64,000 nt of DNA from Luzula sylvatica (taxonomy: Eukaryota > Streptophyta > Magnoliopsida > Poales > Juncaceae). The notes under the pieces were generated by a model. It was not told the DNA's origin and did no database searches. It worked only from the letters and a program-made list of their open reading frames with translations. Shown piece by piece: positions 46,747 to 56,846 of the stretch. The position numbers and the translations under genes were made by a program. The stretch is taken from the NCBI GenBank assembly GCA_946800325.1, contig OX326957.1, positions 19,503,591-19,567,590 on the forward strand, written 5' to 3'. How positions within the stretch are numbered: the first letter of the stretch is position 1; each line of letters starts with the position of its first letter.

Positions 46747-48285
46747 CTACAAACATTTCAAAATCTCTTGAGGAGGGAGAAAGCAATCATCAGATAAGCC
46801 CTTGACATTAAACACGACATCATTGATTTTCCATGCCTCTTCGACTCTCGTCCTGCTATGTGTCCCCGAAGTGTCCCCGAATCGGAACACAGTGGCCACG
46901 GACCTACCCTGATGCGCCACGTGTACACCATCAACTTCTTTGTAGTCCTCGAGTGTACTCCCAATTGTCGTTTCCCAGTATACTGCGGCCGAGCCGGCCA
47001 CTTGGACTCGTGTTAGTTGCGAATCTTCGAGATATACTAACAAGCCGTTTTTCTGGCTAAAATACCTGCATAATATAATTAAATTATGATATTAAAGCAT
47101 ATAATGCTTGTCCAATATAATTATTCAGGCTCAATCGATTAACTAAAATGTGGGTCCGATAAAACTATTGAGGCTCAACCATAAGCAAAGTAGGGATAGT
47201 AGTGGTTCCTTCGATGGAATCTAATCACCTAACTTTGATCATTACTTTAATTTAGATATAAATATAAATTTATTCTTAATTTGTTGAGCAATCATGCACA
47301 TAGTTACCCATATAGGACGTGTCGAATCACTTCTGTGGGGCCATCGTTTCTTTGAGAGATGGCCGCTCGATCTGCAGTCGACTTCAGCACGAAGCACTCT
47401 TCGTCTCCAACCCGTTTCTCGCCAAGACAACGTGCTTTTGCGAACATGAGCGCCGTGCTTCTCGGATCCAATCCCTATACAATTTGAACGTAAAAAAGTT
47501 GCCAAAATAAATGAAATGTACAATTTTAATTAATATACTTGAATGATTCGTCGTAAAGGTCTGTGAGGCCCACGAGCAGCATGGGTCTCGAGCCAGGGCA
47601 GGTGTCGCCACATGATTCGCCCATCACTTCCCGCGACCACTCTGTACCCTGCCACCACTAGTTCTACCAACCATCTGCCTGGCGATTTTTGCCAGACCAC
47701 AAAGCATCCTGTCTCGCCGGTTCTTTTAATATGTCCTTCTGACTCGCCGGGCCCGCATGCCAGTCTGACACTGCCGGTTGCGTACATGCTTTTAATGCCA
47801 TTCTGGAGCTTTAAACCTCCTGTTGAGGCTAGGTACTGCTGGATTATGTACCTTGCAGATGATGCCTCCTAAATTTGTACATGCAATAGGGTTTAATGAA
47901 TAATAAGTGAAAATATATTTGATATTATTGTATATATACTTCTATTCTAATATATTGCACCAAGCTATAGGAGTAAAATTGCAATTTTGTGACTTACTAT
48001 AGGAGTATCTTTGATGGAGATGATATTGTGACCTTCAAGATCACTTGGCAATGGAATAGGAGCAAGAGGACAACCAAGAACACCTAAAACAAGCCTTAGG
48101 TTTCTCTCGTCGCCTTTATCGGTTTGTGCTCGGAACCAGGTCTTGACCATTTCCCACGATGTCTCTTTTCTTGCCTTGTTGTAATCTCTGTGCGACTCGG
48201 GGTCTGGATCTTCTGTCAGTGGTGCCAGTTGATTTTGCACGAAAAATATATCGGCTGGCGCCTTTGCACGACTTCTTGGACCCAT
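46747..48285 (-). CDS. DUF620 family protein, 367 aa
   Basis: Four exons on the minus strand: 48285-47998, 47868-47539, 47474-47308, 47065-46747, with donors GTAAGT, GTATAT, GTAACT and acceptors TTTAG, TATAG, GCAG. The joined frame has the landmarks of plant DUF620 proteins: SSARYIIQQYLASTGG, GCFVVWQKSPGRWLVELVV, RIMWRHLPWLETHAARGP.RPLRR, GLDPRSTALMFAKARCLGE, TEVIRHVLYGYFSQKNGLLV, AVYWETTIGSTLEDYKEVDG, VAHQGRSVATVFRFGDTS and a LPP-containing end. The length is near the lower end for the family. No signal peptide or membrane segment. The molecular function is unknown. A (GA)n tract lies in the 5' UTR. The stop is 119 bp from the POLH stop, so the two genes converge and their 3' UTRs may overlap. 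Confidence 0.93.
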
Positions 48286-48392
48286 GACAGATGAATAAAT
48301 GAAGAAAAGATTTTGAATTTTTTTTTGGAGGGTTTTGAAGATGAAAACAAATGATTCAAGTTGATTTTGTTGGATCTGGTGAACTCAAATTC

Positions 48393-48394
<2 letters not shown>

Positions 48395-48434
<40 letters not shown>
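48395..48434. repeat. (GA)n microsatellite
   Basis: About 20 GA units, reading as CT in the leader of the DUF620 gene, 110 bases upstream of its ATG. Such CT-rich leaders are common in plant promoters. Confidence 0.9.
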
Positions 48435-48438
<4 letters not shown>

Positions 48439-48439
48439 T

Positions 48440-50890
48440 GTATGGTTTCCCGTTTCTTTAAGGCAAAAGACAGAAGGAGGCTTAAATAGCTGCCAATGTG
48501 GGGCTTGATGTTTGCTAGTCTTGGAGTTATCTTTGGCTTTTTCTTTTGCATAATTTTATGTTTATCCCTCTTATCTATATAGAATACATTATACATACAT
48601 CAAAATTCACTTATATCCCTGTAAAATGAAGATATCATGCAGTATCTTAGACTACAATTACATGGAAAATATCATATAGTACTCCTTTCTCAAGGGAAAA
48701 TATATGTAGCCCCCAAACTCAATAAAATATTTTTGATACGTCAATAAAAAGTGCTTTATTAGATTGATTATTCATTTTAATTGAATTAATTAAACTAAGC
48801 ACTGATTTGATGATCAATCCAATCAACCCATTAAAACAGTCGATTGACGCATCAAGAATATACATCAAGGATGTGGACTCCATATCAAACCTCTTTTCTC
48901 AATAGTTAAAGGGTGTATTCATGATATTTCATTCAGTAAGGATATTCATGATATTTTACTATTCTGCATGGATACACATGAAAGAATTGACCTTTTTCTT
49001 TTGGTAATCAGATCAGATCCCTTTGTTTTTTTGTTCAATAATATTCTTTCATCTTCTTTCTTCTTAGTATTTTGGTCCCCTCTCTTTCTTTAATTCCTTT
49101 ATCAAGTCTGGTAAGAGTGTGATCTTTGGACCAATGCCTAGTCCTTGAAACTGTAATTAGGTTGCCAATTTAATACTCTCTATTCCCCCCCCAAACATTA
49201 CTTTAAAATCTTATATAAGTTCTAATTTTTTATTTTTTTATTTTTTATTTTAATGTAAGTTTTAAATTATTTGTCATATAGAATTCTGGATATCTTTCTT
49301 GAAGAATTCTTCATGATGAAACTTGTAGTTGAGGATTAAGTTGCTTAATTAGTTGGTTAACAAAATTGGGTGTTGGATGGTAAGTAAAAATCTACCATGT
49401 TGAAGTGGAGAAAGGTGGCCAATGATACACTTGTAAGCTAAGTTAATGACATTTGGTAAGTTTAAGGAGGGTGAACAGTTATTTTCAGGCATTTATTTTT
49501 GTGGGGACTTGATTAATACCATCATCTCACAGGGCCCTCATCTTAAATATTATACACTTTTTGGTACATATTTTTTGGTTCACATTTGGTTCCAACAATT
49601 ACATCACAATTCACATTGCTACGTAAATATATAAATATTAAATACATTCATATGTTTTTGTTCTGCAATTTTAATAATAAGGATTTATTTTGTTGCAATT
49701 TCGGCACAATACAATGGCCTTTTGTCTTTCAAATTTACCTAGTTAATTTATTTGATATGTTTATAATCTATGAACATTTATGTACATTTACTAGTTTTTG
49801 GCATATAGAGAATGAATTCTCATAAATAGGTTACTTTAATCTTGCTATCTTAGTGCTTAAACCCAAAAAGATCTGGTATCACAGCGAATCCCTAGTATAT
49901 ATATCCGATACAAAAATCCAATTTTTCTCTCATATCTTCTCTCATCACGATAAAGTTCCGATTGAGAAATCTTCCTCCTAGTTAATTGGTCATTTAATTA
50001 GAGGGTTCTCTTAGAAACCTAATACAAGGCATGTGCAAAATCATAGAAAGCCCCAATGTATATATGTAATCGGGATTATGCTTCTTGGAAAAGGAGAAAA
50101 GTTGGCATCTGTATGATTGGGATTCCAACCCTAATAATTCGATTTGTCTTCTAAATCTTTTTTTTCAGTTAAATGGTGATCAAATACCCAAGTGCTTGGA
50201 TCTCTGGCCCCTGAGATCCTAGCAATGATTTGGATTATAATGTACCATTTCTGCATAAAACTTATATGATACTAGTTGAAAATTATTCTTGCAATAAGAG
50301 AATTTTTGGGTTATTAAGTACTATTATTTATTTTTACAGAATTATAACTATAAAAATCGCATATAATACCAAATATATTATATTTGTGTTATTAAGCAAA
50401 CAAATTTAATATTAAATTTTTCAAAAATTAATAGAATGAAAATATAGTTTATCCATCTACTTTTTATACTTATAAACACCTATCAAATAGTATTGTTATT
50501 TAAAAATATATAAATTAAAAAAAATCATATGATATAAAATAATTTGTATTTATGTTTATTATAAATTAAATTACTTCTACTATTAAGTTTGATATTATTT
50601 TAATTATTTCATTATATTTTGAATCAATAAAAATTATTAGTACTATATAACTAATAATGTGTTACCATATATGTTGTATGCTTCATTATTTTTATATTTG
50701 ATATTGTATGAGGTATTGTGAACAAAGATATAATATTTGTTGTTATATTTTTTTCGTAAAATTGTATTATATCTTATATATTATTATGTAATGATACTAA
50801 TAACCGTAAAATGAGATTTTTTGTTATTTGATTAAAAAAATGAGATTTTTTGTTATCATAATGTAAAATAATTATAAAACATATGAATAA
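48440..50890. other. Intergenic, DUF620 upstream region and AT-rich DNA
   Basis: No gene is supported. The phrases 'catgatattt(c/t)..gatattcatgatatttta' (48910-48960) recall the array's ATCCATGATATTTC words. The stretch 50280-50890 is very AT-rich and may be the interior of the Helitron-like element that ends at 50926. Confidence 0.4.
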
Positions 50891-50897
50891 TCACGTG

Positions 50898-50926
50898 CTC
50901 GTCGCGTAGCGCGAGTATTCTTCTAG
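50898..50926 (+). mobile_element. Helitron-like 3' terminus, plus strand
   Basis: CTCGTCGCGTAGCGCGAG forms a hairpin (one bulged T), followed by TATTCTTCTAG and then T, the layout of a Helitron 3' end. I could not place the matching 5' TC end. It could lie near 50270. No coding. Confidence 0.55.
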
Positions 50927-52803
50927 TAGGGCTCAATTCTCAATGTTCACAGTTTTACACCCTACATTTATTGCATTAATTTTGAAAAAAATAGGGGGAA
51001 TTCCGTGCGCTTAATTTCAAGAGCTTGAAATATCAGATTTATCATCTCTTTTTTTCAAATGTCAGAATTTTCCTTTGCAAATATAAAATCTGTCAATTTA
51101 CCCATCAGAAATTCAAAGTATCAAATTTGCCTAAATCTTGGATTCTTGATGGATAGAGCTAAAATATGTTTAGGTTATCCCATGGTTAACATTTTGTACG
51201 TTTACAAATGTAAAAACCCATTCAAGCCCATTTAATTAATCAATTTTTTATATGGGTCTCACAACCTTTCACAAGTTTCACGGCCTTCTCTAACAAGTGA
51301 AACATTTTTCTCAGCCTTAAATTGAATTCAAATTCAAATGGGCTGATATCCTGGGTCTCATTAACAGATGAATCTGGTATTTTTTTTCTCTCTTAATTTT
51401 TGGTGTTCACAAATAAAGATGGTTATCATGGAAAGTCACGAATCCTATGCAAATGCTCCGAACAGGGGCATATATTCATGAGTAGTGACGTACACCCTCT
51501 GGTACTCTTTTCCAAAGTTTTGATGACGTAAATATAATTTAATATTTTAAAAATTAATACATAAATAATTAATTTAACATCTTAATTTATGATTTGATTA
51601 TCTTAATTTATAATTGAACATCCAATTTAGATATCAAATCTTAAATTAAAATGTTAATTATTAAGATGTTAAATCATATATACATCAACAAAACTCTTGA
51701 CAGAGAGGTGGGGGTACGTCCAAAATTTTTCGATTTTTATAGAGACCCGGAGGGGCCTTGGTCCTCTCAAGATTTTCGCCGAACAGTATATATAGCCAGT
51801 GATTTAGTGTATTTTATCAGTATAACAGTATAAATGAAATTTATTGTTTGACACCCTCAAAAAAATTATGCACCATAATTTCAGAAATTGATTTTTATTT
51901 TGCCCCTCCAAAAAATCCTGTCAAAATCAGTCATTGTCCAAATAACCCCTAATTTAATCTAATTATATATTATTACAATAATATAAAATATTATATTAAT
52001 TATATTGATATAATATTTTACTATAATAAATATAATTGTGATAATATTAGAAATTATGTTGTAATAATATAATAATAATAATATTATAATAATATAAAAT
52101 GTATGGTTATATTATTACAATATTATATTTTATCCATATAATAATATAAATAATATAAATATAATATAATTAATTTGGGTTAGTGTGTTAATGAAATGCT
52201 CCATCTTGACATTCCTTGATTTGAAGAGAATTATATTTCTTTGAATTTGTGTACAAATGAAATTCTGGAATTATGTTTTCTCATTCTTGGAATGGTTCCA
52301 AACAAAAAATTTCATTGGAGTGGGTTTTTAATATCCGGCTCCCTCCTTAATGCCATCTCCCAAAGAGCCCGTGAAATATCTCTGATTGATAAGCTAAATA
52401 TAACTTGTAGTAAGCAAATTTTAGATGTTATCTCACGTAAACACATGGGTAATTTTTTTTTGTTGTTGAAGAAAATGCGGAGCCTTCGATATATATAAAT
52501 AAGAATATTTTGAACGTCATGACACATGGGTAATAATGAGTATGTTCATCTCGGCTCGATTGGCTTCTATGACTATGATTAGTGTGTACATACATGATAC
52601 GTGCAGGAGATGGCAATCCGGCGAGTCAAGTTGGATTGGATTGGGTCATTTGGATCGCGAATCTCTGGTGTTGGTTCGGGTCTCGAATCTAGTGTGTTTC
52701 ATATTATCTATCAATCAGGTTGAATTCGCGATTAGATTCAGGCATGATCTATGTTTTTAAATCACTCGAATATGACGTTTAGTGGGTCATTCGGGTACAT
52801 TGT
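50927..52803. other. Intergenic
   Basis: AT-rich, with an almost pure A/T stretch at 51960-52170. 52560-52800 has phrases such as 'ggttcgggtctcg', resembling decayed TIR-element ends, and the same kind of sequence resumes at 54418 after the LTR element. No gene is supported. The 85-codon frame at 52241 was not recognised. Confidence 0.4.
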
Positions 52804-53082
52804 ACATCTGTTAGAAGTATTAATGGAGATCTCCATTTATATTTAAATGGAGGTAATAATTGGCTGAAATTAGTTAGTAATGTTAGTGGTGTTAGTGGGT
52901 TTAGATTGTATGGCTAAGAATGATTAGGTTAGTTAGTTTGTATGACTATAAATATGTAACTCTTGTAATCATCATTAAGCAAGTTTAATCTAACAATTTT
53001 ATCTTGTCTTCAATTTCTCTTTCTCTCTTCAATTTATCTATCTTCTTAATTTCTTCTTAATTCATCTTTATCATATTTAATA

Positions 53083-53094
53083 TGGTATCAAGAG
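53083..53094 (+). other. Primer-binding site of element 2
   Basis: TGGTATCAAGAG directly after the 5' LTR, identical to element 1 and followed by the same TTTAAAAACTCAAACGAGTA-type leader. Confidence 0.8.
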
Positions 53095-53430
53095 TTTAAA
53101 AACTCAAACGAGTAAATCGATCCAAATTTTCTTCTTTTATTCTCAAAATTCGATTTTTTTTAAAGGCAAAACTGCCATAATTTCTTCCTAATATCTCCTT
53201 TTTCAAATTTTCTTTTTCCCCAAGGCAAAACTGCCAAAAATTATCAAATATATATTTTTTTCTACAGTAAAAATCTTGGCTTATTGCTCTTTTCTCTCTC
53301 GTTAATCTCTCTTGAGTACTTTTCTCTTTTAAAAAATTCAAGAAACAAGATCTTGGCTTCCTTCTGCCACAATAATATTGGCGTACTGCTATGGGTTTAG
53401 TCACTCAATTTCTTCGTCAATTCACAAGAG

Positions 53431-53771
53431 ATGGCTTCCGGCGAACCTGCCGGATCTTCAAGACAAAGCTCGCCTTGGCCTGTTCGCCCGATTGAGGAGC
53501 TAGTTCTGTCTTTAGGTCACAATATGAAGCTTATGAGGATGCTTTGGTGAAGACAATGAAATATAAGATTATTCTTTTGCGTGAATATCCTGTTGAGGTA
53601 TGTGGAGTTGTTGTAATTGCTGGTTTGGTCCTAATGCGAGGCCCTCGTCGTTTCCTACTCCGCAACACTGTGGGCCGTTTCAAAAGCGAGAAAGATTTGC
53701 TAAACGAATCCGAATTAAGTACGAAGGAAATTGAAAATTCGGTAGAGAATCCGAAGAAAAACGACAAATAA
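53431..53771 (+). pseudogene. Captured fragment of a RHIP1-like gene, frameshifted
   Basis: An ATG at 53431 opens MASGEPAGSSRQSSPWPVRP and runs to a TGA at 53548. From about 53500 the meaningful frame is the next one: YEAYEDALVKTMKYKIILLR, EYPVEVCGVVVIAGLVLMRG, PRRFLLRNTVGRFKSEKD, closing at 53771. The REYP..AGL.LMRGPRRFL.R.T.GRF.SE pattern is that of plant RGS1-HXK1-interacting protein 1, recalled from family knowledge. One missing base around 53500 would explain the shift. No intron interrupts it and the C-terminal coiled-coil half is absent. It lies in sense with the LTRs. The intact gene is not in the window. Confidence 0.65.
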
Positions 53772-54134
53772 AATTCTCACTAAAATTAAATTTGGTGAAG
53801 AGGATTTACTGCATGGTACCTCTAATATGAGGTCTTCTGGGCGTCGTCCTCATGTTCGGTGGCCAAATGCCCATTATTAAGGTGGGGAGACTGGCAGGTC
53901 AATTCGCAAAACCAAGATCCGATAAACCGGTATGGTGTAACTTACATCTATAACCCTGCAACTTTTATAAATTAACCCCTGCCTCTCTTTTATCTCCTTA
54001 TTTTCTTCTTCTCTAAAAATATCTTTCAATCAAACAAAATTTTCATGAAATCTAACCAACCGGTGCCAAACCGGTACGAGTATTTTCGCAATTGTATTGT
54101 ATTCAAGCTTACCGTCGACAAGTCGCCGGTTGCG

Positions 54135-54146
54135 CTTGAGGGGGGT
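54135..54146 (+). other. Polypurine tract of element 2
   Basis: CTTGAGGGGGGT just before the 3' LTR, preceded by GTCGCCGGTTGCG as in element 1. Confidence 0.75.
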
Positions 54147-54417
54147 TGTTAGAAGTATTAATGGAGATCTCCATTTATAATTAAATGGAGGTAATAATTG
54201 GCTGAAATTAGTTAGTGATGTTAGTGGTGTTTGTGGGTTTAGATTGTATGACTAAGAATGATTAGGTTAGTTAGTTTGTATGACTATAAATATATAACTC
54301 TTGTAATCATCATTAAGCAAGTTTAATCTAACAATTTTATCTTGTCTTCAATCTCTCTTCAATTTATCTATCTTCTTAATATCTTCTTAATTCATCTTTA
54401 TCATATTTAACAACATC

Positions 54418-55294
54418 AATTTGGATTTGAGATCGTTCGGGTTCGAGAGAGTTGTCGATTGCTGATCTTTTATTTTCGGCTTTTGGATCATATTTTGCTA
54501 CCTTCCATTTTTTTACTTATAATTCATCTATTTTTGTGATAAAAGATGAATATGATTGAGATCGTTGCAATGTCGTGTATAGACAAAAGTTACTGTTTAC
54601 AAATATGACACAGCTCTAAAGTTGTCAATGGTACCGTACCATATATCTCTCCAATCATCCATCCACCACTATCAAGAAAATCAATGGCGTACTGATGGCT
54701 AGATGATTAGATCCTTAGATTGCATAATTCATGCATATTATATTTTCTAAAAATAAGCTTTTTTTATGCCATTATGGTGTGGTGAATAGAAAGAAAACTA
54801 GCAATCATTAGGCACTATTTATACACTAATACACGGGGATATACTTTTATGAGATTATGATATAACAAAAAAGAAAAGGATAAATTAAGAGATAATATCT
54901 AATAAAATTAAGAAAAAAAAAATGTGGTTGTCTTGATTTATTGAATAATTTGAGAACATTCATTATTGTTCAATATAAATCACATTACTTCAGGTTTATT
55001 ATTTGATAATAAGAAAGAAATAAGCCCAATGCAAATTTTCAATCTTGTATGGACTTTTTAAATTTTGTATTGAATTTCAATAGGTAATTATTTTATCCTA
55101 TACCTAGAAAAAAATTATCAGCACAAAAGAGCAACACTAAAACAATTTAAAGGATACAAACAACTCAAATAAGTAAAAAGTATTCCCAAAAAGACCAAGA
55201 AAATAACCACCAAATAAGTAAAATATACAAAACAAAATAGCAAAAAAAGGAGAGGAAGAAATTAACTCATCTCTTCTTTCTTCTCCATTTTACT
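54418..55294. other. Intergenic, CLE 3' flank
   Basis: AT-rich with A-runs. No gene is supported. It presumably includes the 3' UTR of the CLE gene near 55200-55294. Confidence 0.4.
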
Positions 55295-55576
55295 TTACCT
55301 GTTGGAGTCTGGATTAGGGCCACTTGGAACCTCATGCTTACTCGCATTAAGAACTTCTTCTCCTCTCATCGAGCCATCGAAGTCACTACGATTCTTCTTC
55401 GAATCGAACCGTTTCTTTTCTTCTCCATGTCGCTTCTCATCTATCGAAACGAGTAACCGGTTTTGTCGATCTTGGCTCGAATGCAAGGACAAGTAGAAGG
55501 AGAAAAATACAAGGGCCAAAATGAAAGAGATGAGCAAGGGTTGCTTTGAAAAAATGCAGCATTTAACAAGGGCCAT
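55295..55576 (-). CDS. CLE-type signalling peptide precursor, 93 aa
   Basis: Single exon. Start chosen at the ATG at 55576 (MALVKCCIFSKQPL..), which gives a hydrophobic signal segment LLISFILALVFFSFYLSL at about residues 14-31. An in-frame ATG at 55609 would add 11 residues. A variable Lys/Arg/Glu/Asp-rich region follows. The protein ends in the CLE motif HEVPSGPNPDSN plus R (residues 81-93). CLE peptides are secreted, cut out and hydroxylated on the Pro residues, and are sensed by leucine-rich-repeat receptor kinases. The first nine residues equal the TDIF peptide of CLE41/44 as I know it (HEVPSGPNPISN), but Asp replaces Ile at position 10, so receptor preference is uncertain. Confidence 0.88.
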   Translation of the reverse strand: MALVKCCIFSKQPLLISFILALVFFSFYLSLHSSQDRQNRLLVSIDEKRHGEEKKRFDSKKNRSDFDGSMRGEEVLNASKHEVPSGPNPDSNR

Positions 55577-55609
55577 GCATGCAAAATGAGCATTAAAATC
55601 TGGTACCAT

Positions 55610-56601
55610 CTGGTATATAGTGTGAGACTGGTAGTCTGAAACTTGCTTGGACTTGGTACAGTAAAACTTAAGACCATGTTGAAAAAGTATGATTGATCTC
55701 CTATCTGGTTAAATCACAAACAAAAGAAGGAATCTTTTTTAAAGCTGTATTTAAGTTAACGCTATATATCTACAACTCGTACACACATGTTAACTTACCT
55801 AGTAATTATATAATTATACTAAAAGCATTAATATACATTTATGTTTGAAGTCAAATAATTTACTTACATTAATATTTCTTATATATATATATTCTAAAAT
55901 TATATACTGAATCAATATAGTAATAAAATTATACATTAAGTGTTCGTTCCGGATCCAAAAGTTTTATCGTATATGCTATCTTATTCATAATTTACGAGTT
56001 AATAAAACCAACTAAGTTAAGAAAATAATGGTATTTTTCTTAATTTATTGAGTCGTTTGATTGTATGATTTTAAGCCACGATCCGCAAAATTTTGTTCGT
56101 GATCACATATATTATGTTTACTATGTGTACAAAAATAGAGTGTGTGAAGATGAATTTCCAAAGCAAAGCATGAAAAAGGGGGAAATTGAATGACTTTAGG
56201 GTTTTGCTTTGGACTGAGATAAATGTGTCTTTAATCTCTCTGATATTTGGCTTTCTTTCAGGACAGAGCATCAATAGGTAAGGTAATATTTGGGTTGAAA
56301 CTTTAGGGCTTTGTCTCCATTTAAGCTTGCAAGTAAGGGACCACATATATTTCATACCATGCAAAACAAGGAGATTGATTATGTGAAAGGTTTAAGATCT
56401 TTTTGAGATTAGAAAAAGTATGTTTAGTTTTGTTGTTTCTAATGATATCTCTGTATTATGCCATCATTGTCATGTTTAGGTTATATTTAATCAAAAATAA
56501 GAGAAAGCGAACAAGATAATAGAGGGTGAATCTTTATAAAAGCAACACAAAATATATAGAGGGACTATTGGTCGCTGGCCAATTTCGCGAGTACGGTCGC
56601 T
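55610..56601. other. Intergenic, CLE promoter side
   Basis: AT-rich. A 97-codon frame on the minus strand (56071-56364) has no recognisable domain and is not called. The target duplication AATCAAGT of the next element is at 56602-56609. Confidence 0.4.
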
Positions 56602-56846
56602 AATCAAGTAGACCCGGCCCATGTGTAAGGCATGGGTTCGGGTCCAATTTTTTTTGGGTCCATTTTTTTCTTTTTTAGTATACATATATATATACATGAA
56701 ATCTGGATCTGCGGGTCCAAACCCGCTCACCCTCAGACCCAAACCCGCTCACCCTCCCTCATACCCAAACCCGACCCGAGCCCTCATTTCTCTCTCTCTC
56801 TCTCTCTCTAGGGTTTGGCGATTTGACGACGATTCGAGCGGCTATT

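Larger units (their letters stand above)
52809..54412 (+). mobile_element. Complete miniature LTR retrotransposon 2, carrying a RHIP1-like fragment
   Basis: LTRs 52809-53082 (274 bp) and 54147-54412 (266 bp) start TGTTAGAAGTATTAATGG. The 3' one ends TTTAACA and the 5' one TTTAATA, so its terminal CA has mutated. A perfect 5-bp target duplication ACATC flanks it (52804-52808, 54413-54417). The LTRs differ at about eight positions plus an 8-bp indel, so it is older than element 1. Same primer site, same polypurine tract and same flanking internal blocks (GGCAAAACTGCCATAA at the left; AAGATCCGATAA..CCGGTATGGTG and ACCGGTGCCAAACCGGTACG at the right). No gag-pol. Confidence 0.93.

Noticed and set aside
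52241..52527. 85-codon frame (MVPNKKFHWSGFLISGSLLN), considered as an organelle-derived insertion
   Set aside because: No organelle gene was recognised and the surrounding AT-rich DNA gives no support.
56071..56364. 97-codon minus-strand frame upstream of the CLE gene
   Set aside because: No domain or splice support, and the composition is not convincing. It could be part of a CLE leader.
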